A stretch of DNA of 64,000 nt from Melastoma dodecandrum (taxonomy: Eukaryota; Streptophyta; Magnoliopsida; Myrtales; Melastomataceae), in NCBI GenBank assembly GCA_029817715.1, contig JARUPY010000398.1, positions 434,001-498,000 on the forward strand, written 5' to 3'. The notes beneath the pieces are model-generated. The model had not been told where the DNA came from. It did no database searches and was given only the letters and a program-made list of their open reading frames with translations. Position numbers and translations under genes: made by a program. Shown in pieces: positions 10,619 through 20,164 of this stretch; position 1 is the stretch's first letter, and the number at the start of each line of letters is the position of its first letter.

Positions 10619-10806
10619 GCGCTCGCCGGCCCCGACGACCGCCGGGCGCTCGGCTCTATAGCGGTTTCCCGCGGCGAGATCGACAAACATGGCCCCGCAA
10701 AGGGAGCACGACGGACTTAAGACTCCGTTCTTCGACGCGACGCGGGAACGGCAACGGCCAAGCCGAAGTTGGCGGCGAGCGGCCGAGCGCGCCGGGAGGA
10801 GATCGG

Positions 10807-12249
10807 ATGAGCGACGTCGCCGAGAAGACGATCGAAACGCGCGTGCCGGCGCGCCTCGATGCGTTGCAGTGGGGGCGTTTCCACACGCTCGTCATTCTCG
10901 CGCTCGGCATCACCTGGATCCTCGATGGCCTCGAGGTGACCTTCGCCGGCCTCATCTCGGGCGCGCTGAAGGCTGACAAGGCGCTGCACTTCTCCGACAC
11001 CGAGATCGGGATCGCGAACTCCTTTTATCTCGCCGGCGCGGTGCTCGGCGCGCTCGGCTTCGGGTGGGCGACGGACCGGCTCGGGCGCCGCGTCCTCTTC
11101 TTCGTGACCCTCGGCCTCTATCTCGTCGCGACGGCGGCGACGGCGTTCTCCTGGAATCTCGAAAGCTTCTGTCTGTTCCGGTTCCTGACGGGCTGCGGCA
11201 TCGGCGGCGAATATTCGGCGGTCAACTCGACGATCCAGGAGTTCATTCCGGCACGCTTTCGTGGCCGCACCGACCTCGCGATCAACGGCTCGTTCTGGGT
11301 CGGCGGCGCGATCGGTGCTGCCGCGTCGCTCGTCTTTCTCGATCCCGCGATCATTCCCGCGCAATACGGCTGGCGCGCCGTCTTCTTCGTGGGCTCAGTG
11401 CTCTCCATCGGCATCATCTTCCTGCGCACGCTGATCCCCGAGAGCCCGCGCTGGCTCGTCATTCACGGACGCGAGAGAGAGGCCGAAAAGGTCATCGGCG
11501 ACATCGAAGCGCATATGAAAGAGCACGGCGGCAAGGTGCCCGATCCTTCACGCCTCAAGCCGATGACGATCCATGCGCGCGGGCACACGCCGCTTTCGGT
11601 CGTCTTCAAGACGATCTTCGTGAAGAACCGAGCGCGTGCGATGGTCGGGCTCGCGCTCATGGCGGCGCAGGCCTTCTTCTACAATGCGATCTTCTTCACC
11701 TTCGCGCAGGTGCTCGACACCTACTCCCACGTGGAGGTCAAGAACACCGGATGGTACATGCTGCCGTTCGCGATCGGCAACGCGTTCGGGCCGCTCATTC
11801 TCGGCCCGCTCTTCGACAAGATCGGCCGCAAGCCGATGATCGCCGGGACCTACGCCATCTCGGGCGTCCTGCTCGTCGTGTCGGGCTGGCTCTTCGCCGT
11901 CGGCAAGCTCAGCGCGACGGAGCAGGTGATCGCCTGGTCGGTGATCTTCTTCTTCGCCTCCTCGGCGGCGGGGGCGGCCTATCTCACGGTCAGCGAGGTG
12001 TTCCCGGTCGAGATCCGGGCACTCGCGATCGCGATCTTCTACGCCTTCGGCACCGGCATCGGCGGCATCGTCGGCCCCGTCACCTTCGGCTGGCTGATCG
12101 GCACCGGCGACAAGTGGATGCTCTTTTACGGCTACGTGTTCGCCGCCGTCCTGATGATCGGCGCGGCCATCGCCGAGGCGGGGGGGGGCGTCGCGGCGGA
12201 AGGCAAGTCGCTCGAGGACATCTCCGAGCCCCTCTCCGCGGCGGCCTGA
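10807..12249 (+). CDS. MFS transporter (sugar-porter/metabolite:H+ symporter type)
   Basis: 480-residue inner-membrane carrier with about 12 predicted membrane segments. The MFS loop motif DRLGRR follows TM2, PESPRWL follows TM6, and a second copy, DKIGRKP, lies in the C-terminal half; RFLTGCGIGGEY matches TM4 of the metabolite:H+ symporter and sugar-porter families. The ATG at 10807 is preceded by GGGAGGAGAT. Substrate cannot be told from sequence; organic acids or sugars are likely. A run of nine G near codon 458 (12180-12188) lies close to the C-terminus. Confidence 0.88.
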   Translation: MSDVAEKTIETRVPARLDALQWGRFHTLVILALGITWILDGLEVTFAGLISGALKADKALHFSDTEIGIANSFYLAGAVLGALGFGWATDRLGRRVLFFVTLGLYLVATAATAFSWNLESFCLFRFLTGCGIGGEYSAVNSTIQEFIPARFRGRTDLAINGSFWVGGAIGAAASLVFLDPAIIPAQYGWRAVFFVGSVLSIGIIFLRTLIPESPRWLVIHGREREAEKVIGDIEAHMKEHGGKVPDPSRLKPMTIHARGHTPLSVVFKTIFVKNRARAMVGLALMAAQAFFYNAIFFTFAQVLDTYSHVEVKNTGWYMLPFAIGNAFGPLILGPLFDKIGRKPMIAGTYAISGVLLVVSGWLFAVGKLSATEQVIAWSVIFFFASSAAGAAYLTVSEVFPVEIRALAIAIFYAFGTGIGGIVGPVTFGWLIGTGDKWMLFYGYVFAAVLMIGAAIAEAGGGVAAEGKSLEDISEPLSAAA

Positions 12250-12251
12250 CC

Positions 12252-13097
12252 TCAGCCGGCGTCGGACACCGGCGTCAGGCGCACGACAGGCTCGGATGGG
12301 GATGTCTCGCGCTCGTCGAACGGCAGGCCGAGCAGCGGCGCGAAGGTCTTGATCTGAGCGGGCTGCATGTGGGTGTCGAGACCGAACACCGTCTCCTGCG
12401 CCGACAGTTCGCCGAACGTGCCGAACGCGCGGTCCCAGATCGAGAAGACGCCGCCGAAGTTCCGGTCCGTGTGCGGCAGCACGTAGTGGTGGTGTACGTG
12501 GTGCAGGTTGGGCGTGATGAAGACGTATTCGACCCATCGCGCGGTGCGTTGGGGCAGGCGCAAGGCCGAATGGGCGAGGATCGCCGAGACGGTCTCCGCC
12601 GCCTGGCGCAGCAGCAGCAGTTCGAAGGAGGCGCCGAGCAGGAAGGTCCAAAGGACGAGGAACATGCCGCGGACGACGCTTTCGCCCGGATGCTCGCGCA
12701 CGGTGGTCGAGGAATCGACCTCCTGGTCGGTATGATGGACGAGGTGGAAGCGCCACAGGCTCGGCACGTGGTGCATCGCGCGATGGTAGACGTAGTCGAA
12801 GAAGTCGAGAAGCACGAAGCCGAGGCCGTATTTGACCCAGGGGCTCGCCGGCAGCAGGGTGAGAAGGCCCCACTGGTGCTCGCCCGCCCAATGGGAGACG
12901 GTGAGGCAGGTCACGCTGAGCGTCAGCTCGATCGGCAGCGCAGTCAGCACGAACATCGCGTTGACCGACGGGTGGCGCAGCGTCTCGCCCGCCGGTCTGT
13001 GCAGAACGAGATGTTCGACGAGCCAGAGCGCACTGACGAAGCTCGCGAACAACAGTATTTGCGTCGCGTCGGCATGACGTACGAAGAAATCAAGCAT
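12252..13097 (-). CDS. Sterol desaturase / fatty acid hydroxylase family membrane protein
   Basis: 281 residues with several hydrophobic segments and the di-iron histidine boxes of the fatty acid hydroxylase superfamily: HRAMHH, HLVHHTD and HHVHHHYVLPH. Members oxidise C-H bonds of sterols, fatty acids or carotenoids in membranes using O2. Substrate unknown here. Only 2 bp separate its stop from the convergent MFS gene stop. The SSTTVREHP segment between the boxes is typical of bacterial members. Confidence 0.88.
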   Translation of the reverse strand: MLDFFVRHADATQILLFASFVSALWLVEHLVLHRPAGETLRHPSVNAMFVLTALPIELTLSVTCLTVSHWAGEHQWGLLTLLPASPWVKYGLGFVLLDFFDYVYHRAMHHVPSLWRFHLVHHTDQEVDSSTTVREHPGESVVRGMFLVLWTFLLGASFELLLLRQAAETVSAILAHSALRLPQRTARWVEYVFITPNLHHVHHHYVLPHTDRNFGGVFSIWDRAFGTFGELSAQETVFGLDTHMQPAQIKTFAPLLGLPFDERETSPSEPVVRLTPVSDAG

Positions 13098-13256
13098 TGG
13101 ACCCGCATCACACGACGCTTCCGCGTTCCTGCCCGGTGGCCCGAGCGCCCTCGATCGCGGCTATTGATTGCGGACAAGCTTAACACCGTTCCGCTCGCGG
13201 TTCTCACGGCAATTTGAAGGCATTGGTATGTGTGGTTTTTTGGTCGCGCCGATGCG

Positions 13257-14267
13257 TCAGGCGGCCCGTCTGACGCTGTCGAGGCCCTGCCGAAGGTCCG
13301 CGACGATCTCGTAGCTCCGCCGCCGTGCCGCCTGATCGTAGATCTGCGCGGCGATCATCACCTCGTCGGCACCGGTCTCTCGAAAGAGGCGCGCCAAGCC
13401 CTGCCGAACCGTCTCGGGGCCGCCGACGATCGACCGGCGCAGCGCATGGTCGATGCCAGCGCGCTCGTGCGGCGGGACCTCGAGACGCGCGACGGGGCGC
13501 GGCAGCAGTCCCGGCGTGCCGTGGCGAAGGTTCAGGAAGGCCTGCTGGAGGGAGGTGAACAGGCGCGTCGCCTCTTGGTCCGTCTCCGCGGCGATCACGT
13601 TGACGCAGACGATGGCATGCGGCCGCGGGCGTTCTTCGGAGGGCCGGAACCCGGCGCGGTAGATGGCGAGCGCGGCCTCCATCGCGTCCGGCGCGAAATG
13701 TGCCGCGAAGGCGAAGGGCAACCCGAGCATCGCCGCGAGCTCCGCCGAGAAGGTCGAGGAGCCGAGGAGATACAGCGGCACGTCGAGGCCGGCCCCCGGG
13801 ACGGCGCGGATCGGCTGATTCGGCTCCGCCGGGCGGAAGAAGAACTGCAGCTCCTGCACGTGGCGCGGAAATCGGTCCGCGGTCTCCGGGCCGCGCCGCA
13901 GGGCGCGCAGCGTATAGCCGTCGCCGCCCGGCGCGCGGCCGAGCCCCAGATCGATCCGGCCCGGGAATAGCGCGTCGAGCGTGCCGAACTGCTCGGCGAC
14001 GACCAGCGGAGAGTGGTTCGGAAGCATGATACCGCCCGAGCCGACGCGGATGGTCGACGTATGGTCGGCGACATGGCCGATCACGACGGCCGTCGCGGCG
14101 CTCGCGATGCCCGGCATGTTGTGGTGCTCGGCAAGCCAGAAGCGGTCGTACCCGAGCGCTTCGGCATGCTGGGCGAGGGCGGCGCTGTGCCCCAGCGCCT
14201 CGCGCGGCGTCTCGCCGTCGAGGACGGGCGCGAGATCGAGGACGGAGAAGGCGAGCGGGTGAGCCAT
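13257..14267 (-). CDS. LLM class flavin-dependent oxidoreductase
   Basis: 336-residue luciferase-like monooxygenase. Diagnostic segments are [53 protein letters not shown] and a C-terminal region ending in a GADEVMI block, typical of the MsnO8 branch of the luciferase-like superfamily. It would use FMNH2 from a partner reductase; substrate unknown. I take the ATG at 14267 ([14 protein letters not shown]); an in-frame ATG lies 36 bases upstream. Confidence 0.88.
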   Translation of the reverse strand: MAHPLAFSVLDLAPVLDGETPREALGHSAALAQHAEALGYDRFWLAEHHNMPGIASAATAVVIGHVADHTSTIRVGSGGIMLPNHSPLVVAEQFGTLDALFPGRIDLGLGRAPGGDGYTLRALRRGPETADRFPRHVQELQFFFRPAEPNQPIRAVPGAGLDVPLYLLGSSTFSAELAAMLGLPFAFAAHFAPDAMEAALAIYRAGFRPSEERPRPHAIVCVNVIAAETDQEATRLFTSLQQAFLNLRHGTPGLLPRPVARLEVPPHERAGIDHALRRSIVGGPETVRQGLARLFRETGADEVMIAAQIYDQAARRRSYEIVADLRQGLDSVRRAA

Positions 14268-14592
14268 GACCCCGATGTGGGGAGGGTGCCGCCCGACTGC
14301 CATGCGCGCCGGGCCGAGCGAAGCCTCAGCGCGTGAAGAGCGCCGCGATCTCGAACGTCAGGCCGGGCGGGTCCAACGAGAGCGCTCCCTCCTCGACGCT
14401 CGCCGCTTCCGTGATCGGCGGGCCGATCGCCGCATCCCCTCAGGGCGAGGCGGGCGGCCATGAGGCCAAGCGCCCCCGGGCAAGGCCGGCCATTGACGCC
14501 TGCGGCGCCAGCCCCTACCCAGACGCGATGCCGACATTTCCTTTTCGTCCGTCCGTCGCCCGTGCGCCGGCCGGATCGACGCGAGGTCGAAG
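14268..14592. other. Intergenic region between LLM oxidoreductase and carA
   Basis: 325 bp with no gene I can support. One minus-strand frame ends with a protein-like stretch ([12 protein letters not shown], stop near 14333) but has an in-frame stop and no start codon or ribosome site, so it may be a remnant. The region should contain the carA promoter; no attenuator or riboswitch is recognisable. Confidence 0.4.
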
Positions 14593-15774
14593 ATGAGCGC
14601 CGCGGATCAGGGCTGGAGCGAACCCCAAACGACGGGCGTGCTCGTCCTGGCGGACGGCACCGTGCTCGAGGGCGAAGGCTTCGGGGCGGAGGGCGCCGCC
14701 ACCGGCGAAGTGTGCTTCAACACCGCGATGACGGGATACGAGGAGATCCTCACGGATCCGTCCTGCAGGGGTCAGATCCTGACCTTCACCTTCCCCCACA
14801 TCGGCAACGTCGGAACGAACGACGAGGACATCGAGTCGATCTCCCTCGCCGCCGCGCCCGGCGCCGTCGGCCTCGTCGTGCATGCGCCTGTGAGCTCGCC
14901 TTCGAACCAGCGCGCCACGCTGAACCTGAACGACTGGCTGAGGCGGCGCGAGATCGTCGGACTCTCCGGCATCGATACGCGCGCGCTGGTCACGCTCATG
15001 CGCGAGAGGGGCGTCCCCAACGCGGTTATCGCGCATGCGGCCGACGGGCGCTTCGACCTCGAGGCGCTGAGGGCGCAGGTGGCCGGCTGGTCGGGGCTCG
15101 TCGGGCTCGACCTCGTGCCGAAGGTCAGCGCCGTCCAGCGTTTCGATTGGGACGAGACGACCTGGCAGCTCGAGGAGGGCTACGGGCGCCAGACCGCGCC
15201 GCGCTACAAGGTCGTGGCGATCGACTACGGCATCAAGCGCAACATCCTGCGCCTCCTTGCGGATGCCGGCTGCGCCGTGACCGTCGTGCCTTCGACCGCG
15301 TCGGCGCAGGACATTCTCGCGCTCCAGCCCGACGGCGTGTTTCTGTCCAACGGCCCCGGCGATCCGGCGGCGACCGGCGAATATGCCGTGCCCGTGATCC
15401 AGGAGCTGATCGCCAAGAAGGTGCCGACCTTCGGCATCTGCCTCGGCCATCAGCTGATGGCGCTGGCGATCGGCGCGAAGACCGAGAAGATGCACCAGGG
15501 CCACCACGGCGCCAACCATCCGGTCATGGACTTCACGACCGACAAGGTCGAGATCGTCTCGATGAACCACGGGTTCGCGGTCGATCGCGCGAGCCTGCCG
15601 CAGAATGCGCGCGAGACGCATACGAGCTTGTTCGACGGGTCGAATTGCGGGCTGGAGCTGCTCGACAGTCCGGCCTTCTCGGTGCAGCATCACCCCGAGG
15701 CGTCCCCGGGCCCGCGCGACAGCCACTATCTCTTCACGCGGTTCACGCAGATGATGGACAAGGCGAAGGCCTGA
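14593..15774 (+). CDS. carA: Carbamoyl-phosphate synthase small subunit
   Basis: 393 residues. Glutamine amidotransferase subunit that hydrolyses glutamine and channels ammonia to CarB for arginine and pyrimidine synthesis. The N-terminal CarA domain has MTGYEEILTDPS. The class I glutaminase domain has SNGPGDP, the nucleophile Cys in FGICLGHQL, and the catalytic His-Glu pair in QHHPEASPGP. The length is normal. carB is not in this window; an exported-protein gene follows instead, so the two subunits are encoded apart. Confidence 0.97.
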   Translation: MSAADQGWSEPQTTGVLVLADGTVLEGEGFGAEGAATGEVCFNTAMTGYEEILTDPSCRGQILTFTFPHIGNVGTNDEDIESISLAAAPGAVGLVVHAPVSSPSNQRATLNLNDWLRRREIVGLSGIDTRALVTLMRERGVPNAVIAHAADGRFDLEALRAQVAGWSGLVGLDLVPKVSAVQRFDWDETTWQLEEGYGRQTAPRYKVVAIDYGIKRNILRLLADAGCAVTVVPSTASAQDILALQPDGVFLSNGPGDPAATGEYAVPVIQELIAKKVPTFGICLGHQLMALAIGAKTEKMHQGHHGANHPVMDFTTDKVEIVSMNHGFAVDRASLPQNARETHTSLFDGSNCGLELLDSPAFSVQHHPEASPGPRDSHYLFTRFTQMMDKAKA

Positions 15775-15803
15775 CGCTGCCGAGACCGCAGGGGAGCCGC
15801 CGC

Positions 15804-16424
15804 ATGTACCGCCTCGCCAAGATCGTGTCGGCCGCCCTGCTGGGGACGCTCGTCGCGTCTCCAGCCTTCGCCCAGAGCGCGGGCAACCCCGCGCCATCCC
15901 TGAAATCGACCACGCCCGTCGCCGTCGAGGAGCCGCGCGACATCGTCGCCGCCGTCTATCGGCTCGCCCTCGCCGATCTGCGGAAGGCGCGCCCGTCGAG
16001 CCCGTTTTTCGAGCGCGCGGCGCGGGAAAAATATTTCTCGAAGTCTTTCGATCTGCTCGTCACGAAGGCCGAGGTGCAGGCCGCGCACGACGGCGCGGCG
16101 GCGATCGACTTCGACCCCATCACCGCTTCGCAGGATCCCGAGATCAAGAACCTGACGCTGAAGACCGATCTCATCGATCTCGCGAAAGCGATCGTATCCG
16201 CCAGCTTCTCGAACCGCGGCGAGCCGACGGTCGTGACCTACGCCTTCGTCAAAGAGGGCGGCGCCTGGAAGGTCGACGACATTCGCGGAACGACCGAGAA
16301 GGAAGCGTGGTCCGTCCGAAAGATCCTCAAGGCGACCGGCAAGCCGCCTGAGGCGCTGCCCGGCATGCCCGGCGCCGTGAACGCCCCGGATGCCGGCGCC
16401 CGGAAGGCGACGACGACGCGCTGA
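15804..16424 (+). CDS. Exported DUF3828-like protein
   Basis: 206 residues with a Sec signal peptide (MYRLAKIVSAALLG...ASPAFAQS, cleavage expected after about residue 23). The mature part resembles DUF3828 domains: ARPSSPFFERAAREKYFSKS, an IDFDPITASQDPEI segment and AWKVDDIRGT near the end. Function unknown. It begins 29 bp after carA behind AGGGGAGC and may be co-transcribed with it. Long upstream extensions of this frame are shadows of carA. Confidence 0.8.
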   Translation: MYRLAKIVSAALLGTLVASPAFAQSAGNPAPSLKSTTPVAVEEPRDIVAAVYRLALADLRKARPSSPFFERAAREKYFSKSFDLLVTKAEVQAAHDGAAAIDFDPITASQDPEIKNLTLKTDLIDLAKAIVSASFSNRGEPTVVTYAFVKEGGAWKVDDIRGTTEKEAWSVRKILKATGKPPEALPGMPGAVNAPDAGARKATTTR

Positions 16425-16447
16425 ACGCATGGCGGGCGCTTCGGCGC

Positions 16448-17374
16448 TCAGATATCGTAGTTGTGTGCGTCGCGCCGTGCCCGCGCGGCGGCGACCTCCT
16501 CCTCGATCAGGGCCACGAAGGCAAGCGAGGCCTTCGTGCGATAACGCTCCTTGTGGCGCAGCATCGAGAAGCGACGCCCCGGCAGCGCGACGTGCACACG
16601 CTTCAGCCTCGCCCCTTCGATGTGTGAGGCCGCCGTGAGGTCGGAGACGGCGGTCAGGCACGGGCCCGCGCGAACGGCGGCGCACACCCCTTCGTTGGTC
16701 GGCAGTTCGAGGCGCACATCGAGGCGCGCGGGATCGATTCCGGTGGCGCGCATCGCGTTCTCGAGCAAGGCACGCGTGCCCGATCCACGCTCGCGCATGA
16801 CCCAGGGGGCATCGACGAGGTCGCGGAGCTCGATCGGACGGCGGTGCGTCAGGGGATTGTCCGGGCTCGCGACGACGACGAGCCGGTCCTCGTCGACGGG
16901 GGTGACCGCGAGCGCCGGCTCGTCGATCGTCCCCTCGATGAAGCCGAGTTCGCAGCGTCCCTCCAGCACCGCCGCCGCCACCGTCGTCGTGTTGCCCTCG
17001 ATGAGGCGCGCGTCGATGGCCGGATGCGCCAAAGCAAAGCGCATCAGCGGCGCCGGCAGCCAATAGCCGACGATCGTCTGGCTCGCCGCGACCGCGAGCG
17101 TCCCGCGCCGCAACCCACCGATTTCGCGAAGGGCCAGCTCCGCCGCGTCGGCGCTCGACAGCGCGGCCCGCGCGTCACCGAGGAACGCGCGGCCGTCCGC
17201 CGACAATTCGATGCGGCGTCCAACGCGGTGGAAGAGCCGCGTGCCGTAGCGCTCCTCCAGCGTGCGGATCGCAGCACTCAGGGTCGACGGTGTGAGGTGC
17301 AGCGCGGCGGCAGCCAGGGTCAGGTGCTCCCGTTCCGCGACGGCCACGAAGATACGAAGCTGCTCGAGTGTCAT
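16448..17374 (-). CDS. LysR-type transcriptional regulator (YeiE-like)
   Basis: 308 residues. N-terminal winged helix (MTLEQLRIFVAVAEREHLTLAAAALHLTPSTLSAAIRTLEERYG), then a LysR substrate-binding domain (ASQTIVGYWLPAPLMRF, ELGFIEGTIDEPAL, DAPWVMRERGSGTR). The latter segments are typical of YeiE/CysL-like regulators. It is divergent from a YeiH-type transporter across only 75 bp, the classical arrangement for a LysR regulator and its target. Confidence 0.9.
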   Translation of the reverse strand: MTLEQLRIFVAVAEREHLTLAAAALHLTPSTLSAAIRTLEERYGTRLFHRVGRRIELSADGRAFLGDARAALSSADAAELALREIGGLRRGTLAVAASQTIVGYWLPAPLMRFALAHPAIDARLIEGNTTTVAAAVLEGRCELGFIEGTIDEPALAVTPVDEDRLVVVASPDNPLTHRRPIELRDLVDAPWVMRERGSGTRALLENAMRATGIDPARLDVRLELPTNEGVCAAVRAGPCLTAVSDLTAASHIEGARLKRVHVALPGRRFSMLRHKERYRTKASLAFVALIEEEVAAARARRDAHNYDI

Positions 17375-17408
17375 CGTTCGAGAAAGCCGAATAAAATGTG
17401 TAGGAACT

Positions 17409-17422
17409 TTTGATATTTCAAA
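17409..17422. promoter_or_regulatory. Candidate LysR operator between regulator and yeiH-like gene
   Basis: A 14-bp inverted repeat, TTTGA-TATT-TCAAA, lies in the short AT-rich gap between the divergent LysR gene and the YeiH-like transporter gene. Its place and symmetry suit an autoregulatory LysR site; binding is inferred only. Confidence 0.4.
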
Positions 17423-17449
17423 CGGTCGAACGCGTCCACAACGAGTGGC

Positions 17450-18487
17450 ATGACACAGTTGGTGCGCTCCCTTCGCAATTCGGCCGATGAGTGCCGAACG
17501 GTCTTGCCGGGCCTCGCGCTCAGCGGAGCGGTCGCGTTGGCCGCTGTGCTGCTCGAGCGGGTCGAGGGTCACCTTTTCGGGCGCCCCTGGCTGGAGGCGC
17601 TGGTGCTCGCCATCCTGATCGGGACCGGCCTGCGCAACCTGTCCGCACCGGGCCCGCTCGCGACGCCGGGAATCGCATTCGCCGCGAAGCCGCTTCTCGA
17701 AGTCGCGGTTGTTCTGCTCGGTCTCTCGGTGAGCACGTCGGCGTTGATCGCCGCAGGGCCTTCGCTTCTGATCGGCACGGCGTTGGTCGTCGCAGCCGCC
17801 CTCGCGATCAGCTATGCGATCGGCCGCGGGATGGGTCTCTCGCACAAGCTCTCCGTGTTGATTGCCTGCGGCAACTCGATCTGCGGAAATTCCGCGATCG
17901 CCGCCACCGCGCCGGTCATCCACGCGGAAGGCGACGACGTCGCCTCCTCGATCGCCTTCACAGCGGTGCTCGGCGTCATCGTGGTCCTCGCCATCCCGCC
18001 GCTGACCACCGCGCTCGGCTTCTCGACCAATTCGTCCGGCATCTTCGCCGGCCTGACCGTCTATGCCGTGCCCCAGGTCATCGCCGCGACCGCGCCGATC
18101 GGCGCGTTGGCCGTGCAGACCGGCATGCTGGTGAAGCTTCTGCGTGTCCTGATGCTCGGCCCTGTCGTCGTCGCGCTCGCCATGACCACGCGCGAGGAGG
18201 CGAGCGACCTGCATGTCTCACCGATGCGGCTCGTCCCCTGGTTTGTCCTCGGCTTCCTGGCGATGATCGGCGTGAGGGCGGCCGGCCTCGTTCCGCACGC
18301 CCTGCTTGCGCCGGCGGCCTGGGCGGCCAACGTCCTGACCATCGTCTCGATGGCGGCGCTCGGGTTGGGCGTCGATGTGCGGACGGTCACCGGAGCCGGC
18401 CCGCGCGTCGTCGCGACCGTCGTGCTGTCGCTGGTCGTGCTCGCGGGCCTCAGCGCCGGCCTCGTCTGCGTGCTCGGGCTCAGGTGA
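17450..18487 (+). CDS. YeiH/UPF0324 family putative sulfate exporter
   Basis: 345-residue membrane protein with about 10 hydrophobic segments. The family signatures are LEALVLAILIGTGLRN, AKPLLEVAVVLLGLSVS, CGNSICGNSAIAATAPVI and the GLTVYAVPQVIAA region. Members are annotated as putative sulfate or sulfur-compound exporters. In enterobacteria the gene lies next to yeiE as here, so control by the divergent LysR protein is likely. The stop overlaps the end of the convergent small gene by 8 bp. Confidence 0.88.
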   Translation: MTQLVRSLRNSADECRTVLPGLALSGAVALAAVLLERVEGHLFGRPWLEALVLAILIGTGLRNLSAPGPLATPGIAFAAKPLLEVAVVLLGLSVSTSALIAAGPSLLIGTALVVAAALAISYAIGRGMGLSHKLSVLIACGNSICGNSAIAATAPVIHAEGDDVASSIAFTAVLGVIVVLAIPPLTTALGFSTNSSGIFAGLTVYAVPQVIAATAPIGALAVQTGMLVKLLRVLMLGPVVVALAMTTREEASDLHVSPMRLVPWFVLGFLAMIGVRAAGLVPHALLAPAAWAANVLTIVSMAALGLGVDVRTVTGAGPRVVATVVLSLVVLAGLSAGLVCVLGLR

Positions 18488-18704
18488 AGGCGAGCCGCAA
18501 AGGCCCGTGCGCAAGGTTCACGGCGCCTGGACGATGTGCGGTCTCGCCCTGCGCGAAGTGAAGCGCGGCGTGCGCATCCACGAAGATGCCGCCGCCGCGC
18601 CCATGAGTCTCCACGGCGATCCATCGCCCCTGATTGTCGGGGCCGACGAGATAGGCTGTGGCCAGAACGGACAGATGCGGCGCGGCGCCAGGTTCGGCAG
18701 GCAT
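18480..18704 (-). CDS. Hypothetical protein, 74 residues
   Basis: 74 residues beginning MPAEPGAAPHLSVLATAYLV, with a regular pattern of hydrophobic strands (GRWIAVETHGRGGGIFVD) and an AALHFAQGE helix that looks like a folded small domain. No named family. I chose the internal ATG at 18704; the frame is open to 18812. Codon use resembles that of neighbouring genes. It lies downstream of cobI in the same direction and could be the tail of that operon. Confidence 0.5.
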   Translation of the reverse strand: MPAEPGAAPHLSVLATAYLVGPDNQGRWIAVETHGRGGGIFVDAHAALHFAQGETAHRPGAVNLAHGPLRLAFT

Positions 18705-18808
18705 GAGACATTCCCGATCGCGCGTTCGAGCGCCGCTTCGATCTAGAGGAGGCCGCATAGGAGAGCGATACGGGGGGAGGGCGGCCTGGCATAGGGATCT
18801 CGTGGGTG

Positions 18809-19534
18809 TCAAGGACGCCGGCCGTGGCCCGGGATCAGGATGATCGCGAAATAGGGGGCGATCTCGTCCTGCTTTCGCGCGAGCGGCATGACGATCTCAC
18901 CCGCCATCGTGCCGCGCTCGACATAGACCGCTTCGTCCATCAGGCCCGCGGCGGCGATCGCCGCACGGACCTTCGCGAAGTTGCTGCCGATCTTCATGAC
19001 GACGCTGGCGTCACTCTGCGCGAGCCGATCGCGCAGAGCGGCGGAATCCAGAGTGCCGGGCAAGATCGTCATCACGTCGTCGCCCCAGCTCATCGGCAGG
19101 CCGGCGGCGCTCCAGCAGCCCGACATTCCCGCAACCCCCGGCACGATGGTGACGGCGTAGCGCGCGCGCAGCCGCACGTAGAGATGCATGAAGGAGCCGA
19201 AGAAGAGCGGATCGCCCTCGCAGATGAGGCCGACGTCGTCGCCGCGGTCCAACTCGCGAGCGAGCGCCGCGGCCGACTCCTCGTAGAAGGGCGCGAGACA
19301 GGCGGCATAGGCCGCGTCGTGGATCGAAATTTCGGTGGTGACGGGGTAGGGTAGCGGCACTTCGCGGACGTCGTGCGCGAGCAACCCGTCGACGATCGTG
19401 CGGGCATGGCCGCGCCGCCCCTTCTTGCAGAAATAGGCGACGACCGGCGTTTCGCGGAGCAGCCGCGCGGCCTTGAGCGTCAAGAGCTCCGGATCGCCGG
19501 GCCCGAGCCCGATCCCGTAGAGGCGCCCCGCCAT
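18809..19534 (-). CDS. cobI: Precorrin-2 C20-methyltransferase
   Basis: 241 residues. SAM-dependent methylase of corrin ring synthesis (precorrin-2 to precorrin-3A, aerobic nomenclature). Tetrapyrrole methylase signatures: IGLGPGDPELLTLKAARLL at the N-terminus, GLICEGDPLFFGSFMHLY, TIVPGVAGMSGCWSAAGLP, and the C-terminal YFAIILIPGHGR. Its ATG abuts the stop codon of cobH with no gap, so the two are translated together. Confidence 0.95.
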   Translation of the reverse strand: MAGRLYGIGLGPGDPELLTLKAARLLRETPVVAYFCKKGRRGHARTIVDGLLAHDVREVPLPYPVTTEISIHDAAYAACLAPFYEESAAALARELDRGDDVGLICEGDPLFFGSFMHLYVRLRARYAVTIVPGVAGMSGCWSAAGLPMSWGDDVMTILPGTLDSAALRDRLAQSDASVVMKIGSNFAKVRAAIAAAGLMDEAVYVERGTMAGEIVMPLARKQDEIAPYFAIILIPGHGRRP

Positions 19535-20164
19535 CTATTCGGCGGCGCTGGCGAGCGCGTTGACGGCGGCCGCCGCCATCGCGCTGCCGCCTCGTCGCCC
19601 GTGCACGACGATCCAGGCGAGGTCCGACCGTGCCGCCAGCGCCGCTTTCGATTCCGCCGCGCCGACGAAGCCGACCGGAACGCCGACGATCAGCGCGGGG
19701 CGCGGCGCTCCGGCGTCGATCAGCTCGAGCAGGCGGAACAGCGCCGTCGGCGCATTGCCGATCGCGACGACGGCACCGTCGAGCTTGTCCGACCACAGCT
19801 CGAGCGCCGCGGCGGTGCGCGTCGTGCGCAACGCCGCGGCGAGGTCGGGCACACGCGGATCGCGCAGCGTGCACATCACCTCGTTGGCTGCCGGCAGCCT
19901 TGCGCGCGTCACGCCGTCCGCGACCATGCCGGCGTCGCACAAAATCGGGGCGCCGGCGGCGAGCGCCGCGATCCCGGCGCGGGCGGCGCCCGGCGCAAAG
20001 GCGATGTCCGCCGCCGTGTCGACGAGGCCGCAGGCGTGGATGATCCGCACCGCGACCCGTTCCTCCTCCCGCGTGAAACGCGCGAGGTCGGCTTCTGCCC
20101 GGATGATCGCGAAGGAGCGGCGATAGATTTCCGCCCCGTCCTTGATGTAATCGACCGCCGTCAT
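19535..20164 (-). CDS. cobH: Precorrin-8X methylmutase
   Basis: 209 residues. Moves the C11 methyl to C12 to form hydrogenobyrinate. Family marks are [23 protein letters not shown], the catalytic histidine in [28 protein letters not shown], and [15 protein letters not shown] with [13 protein letters not shown]. The ATG overlaps the stop of the preceding DUF1636 gene (ATGA). Confidence 0.96.
   Translation of the reverse strand: MTAVDYIKDGAEIYRRSFAIIRAEADLARFTREEERVAVRIIHACGLVDTAADIAFAPGAARAGIAALAAGAPILCDAGMVADGVTRARLPAANEVMCTLRDPRVPDLAAALRTTRTAAALELWSDKLDGAVVAIGNAPTALFRLLELIDAGAPRPALIVGVPVGFVGAAESKAALAARSDLAWIVVHGRRGGSAMAAAAVNALASAAE

Noticed and set aside
11064..13217. Plus-strand frame of 717 codons across the MFS and sterol-desaturase genes
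   Set aside because: Spans two real genes on opposite strands; composition is that of an antisense or out-of-frame shadow.
14460..15803. Long 5' extension of the DUF3828-like gene
   Set aside because: It overlaps carA in another frame; signal peptide and ribosome site place the true start at 15804.
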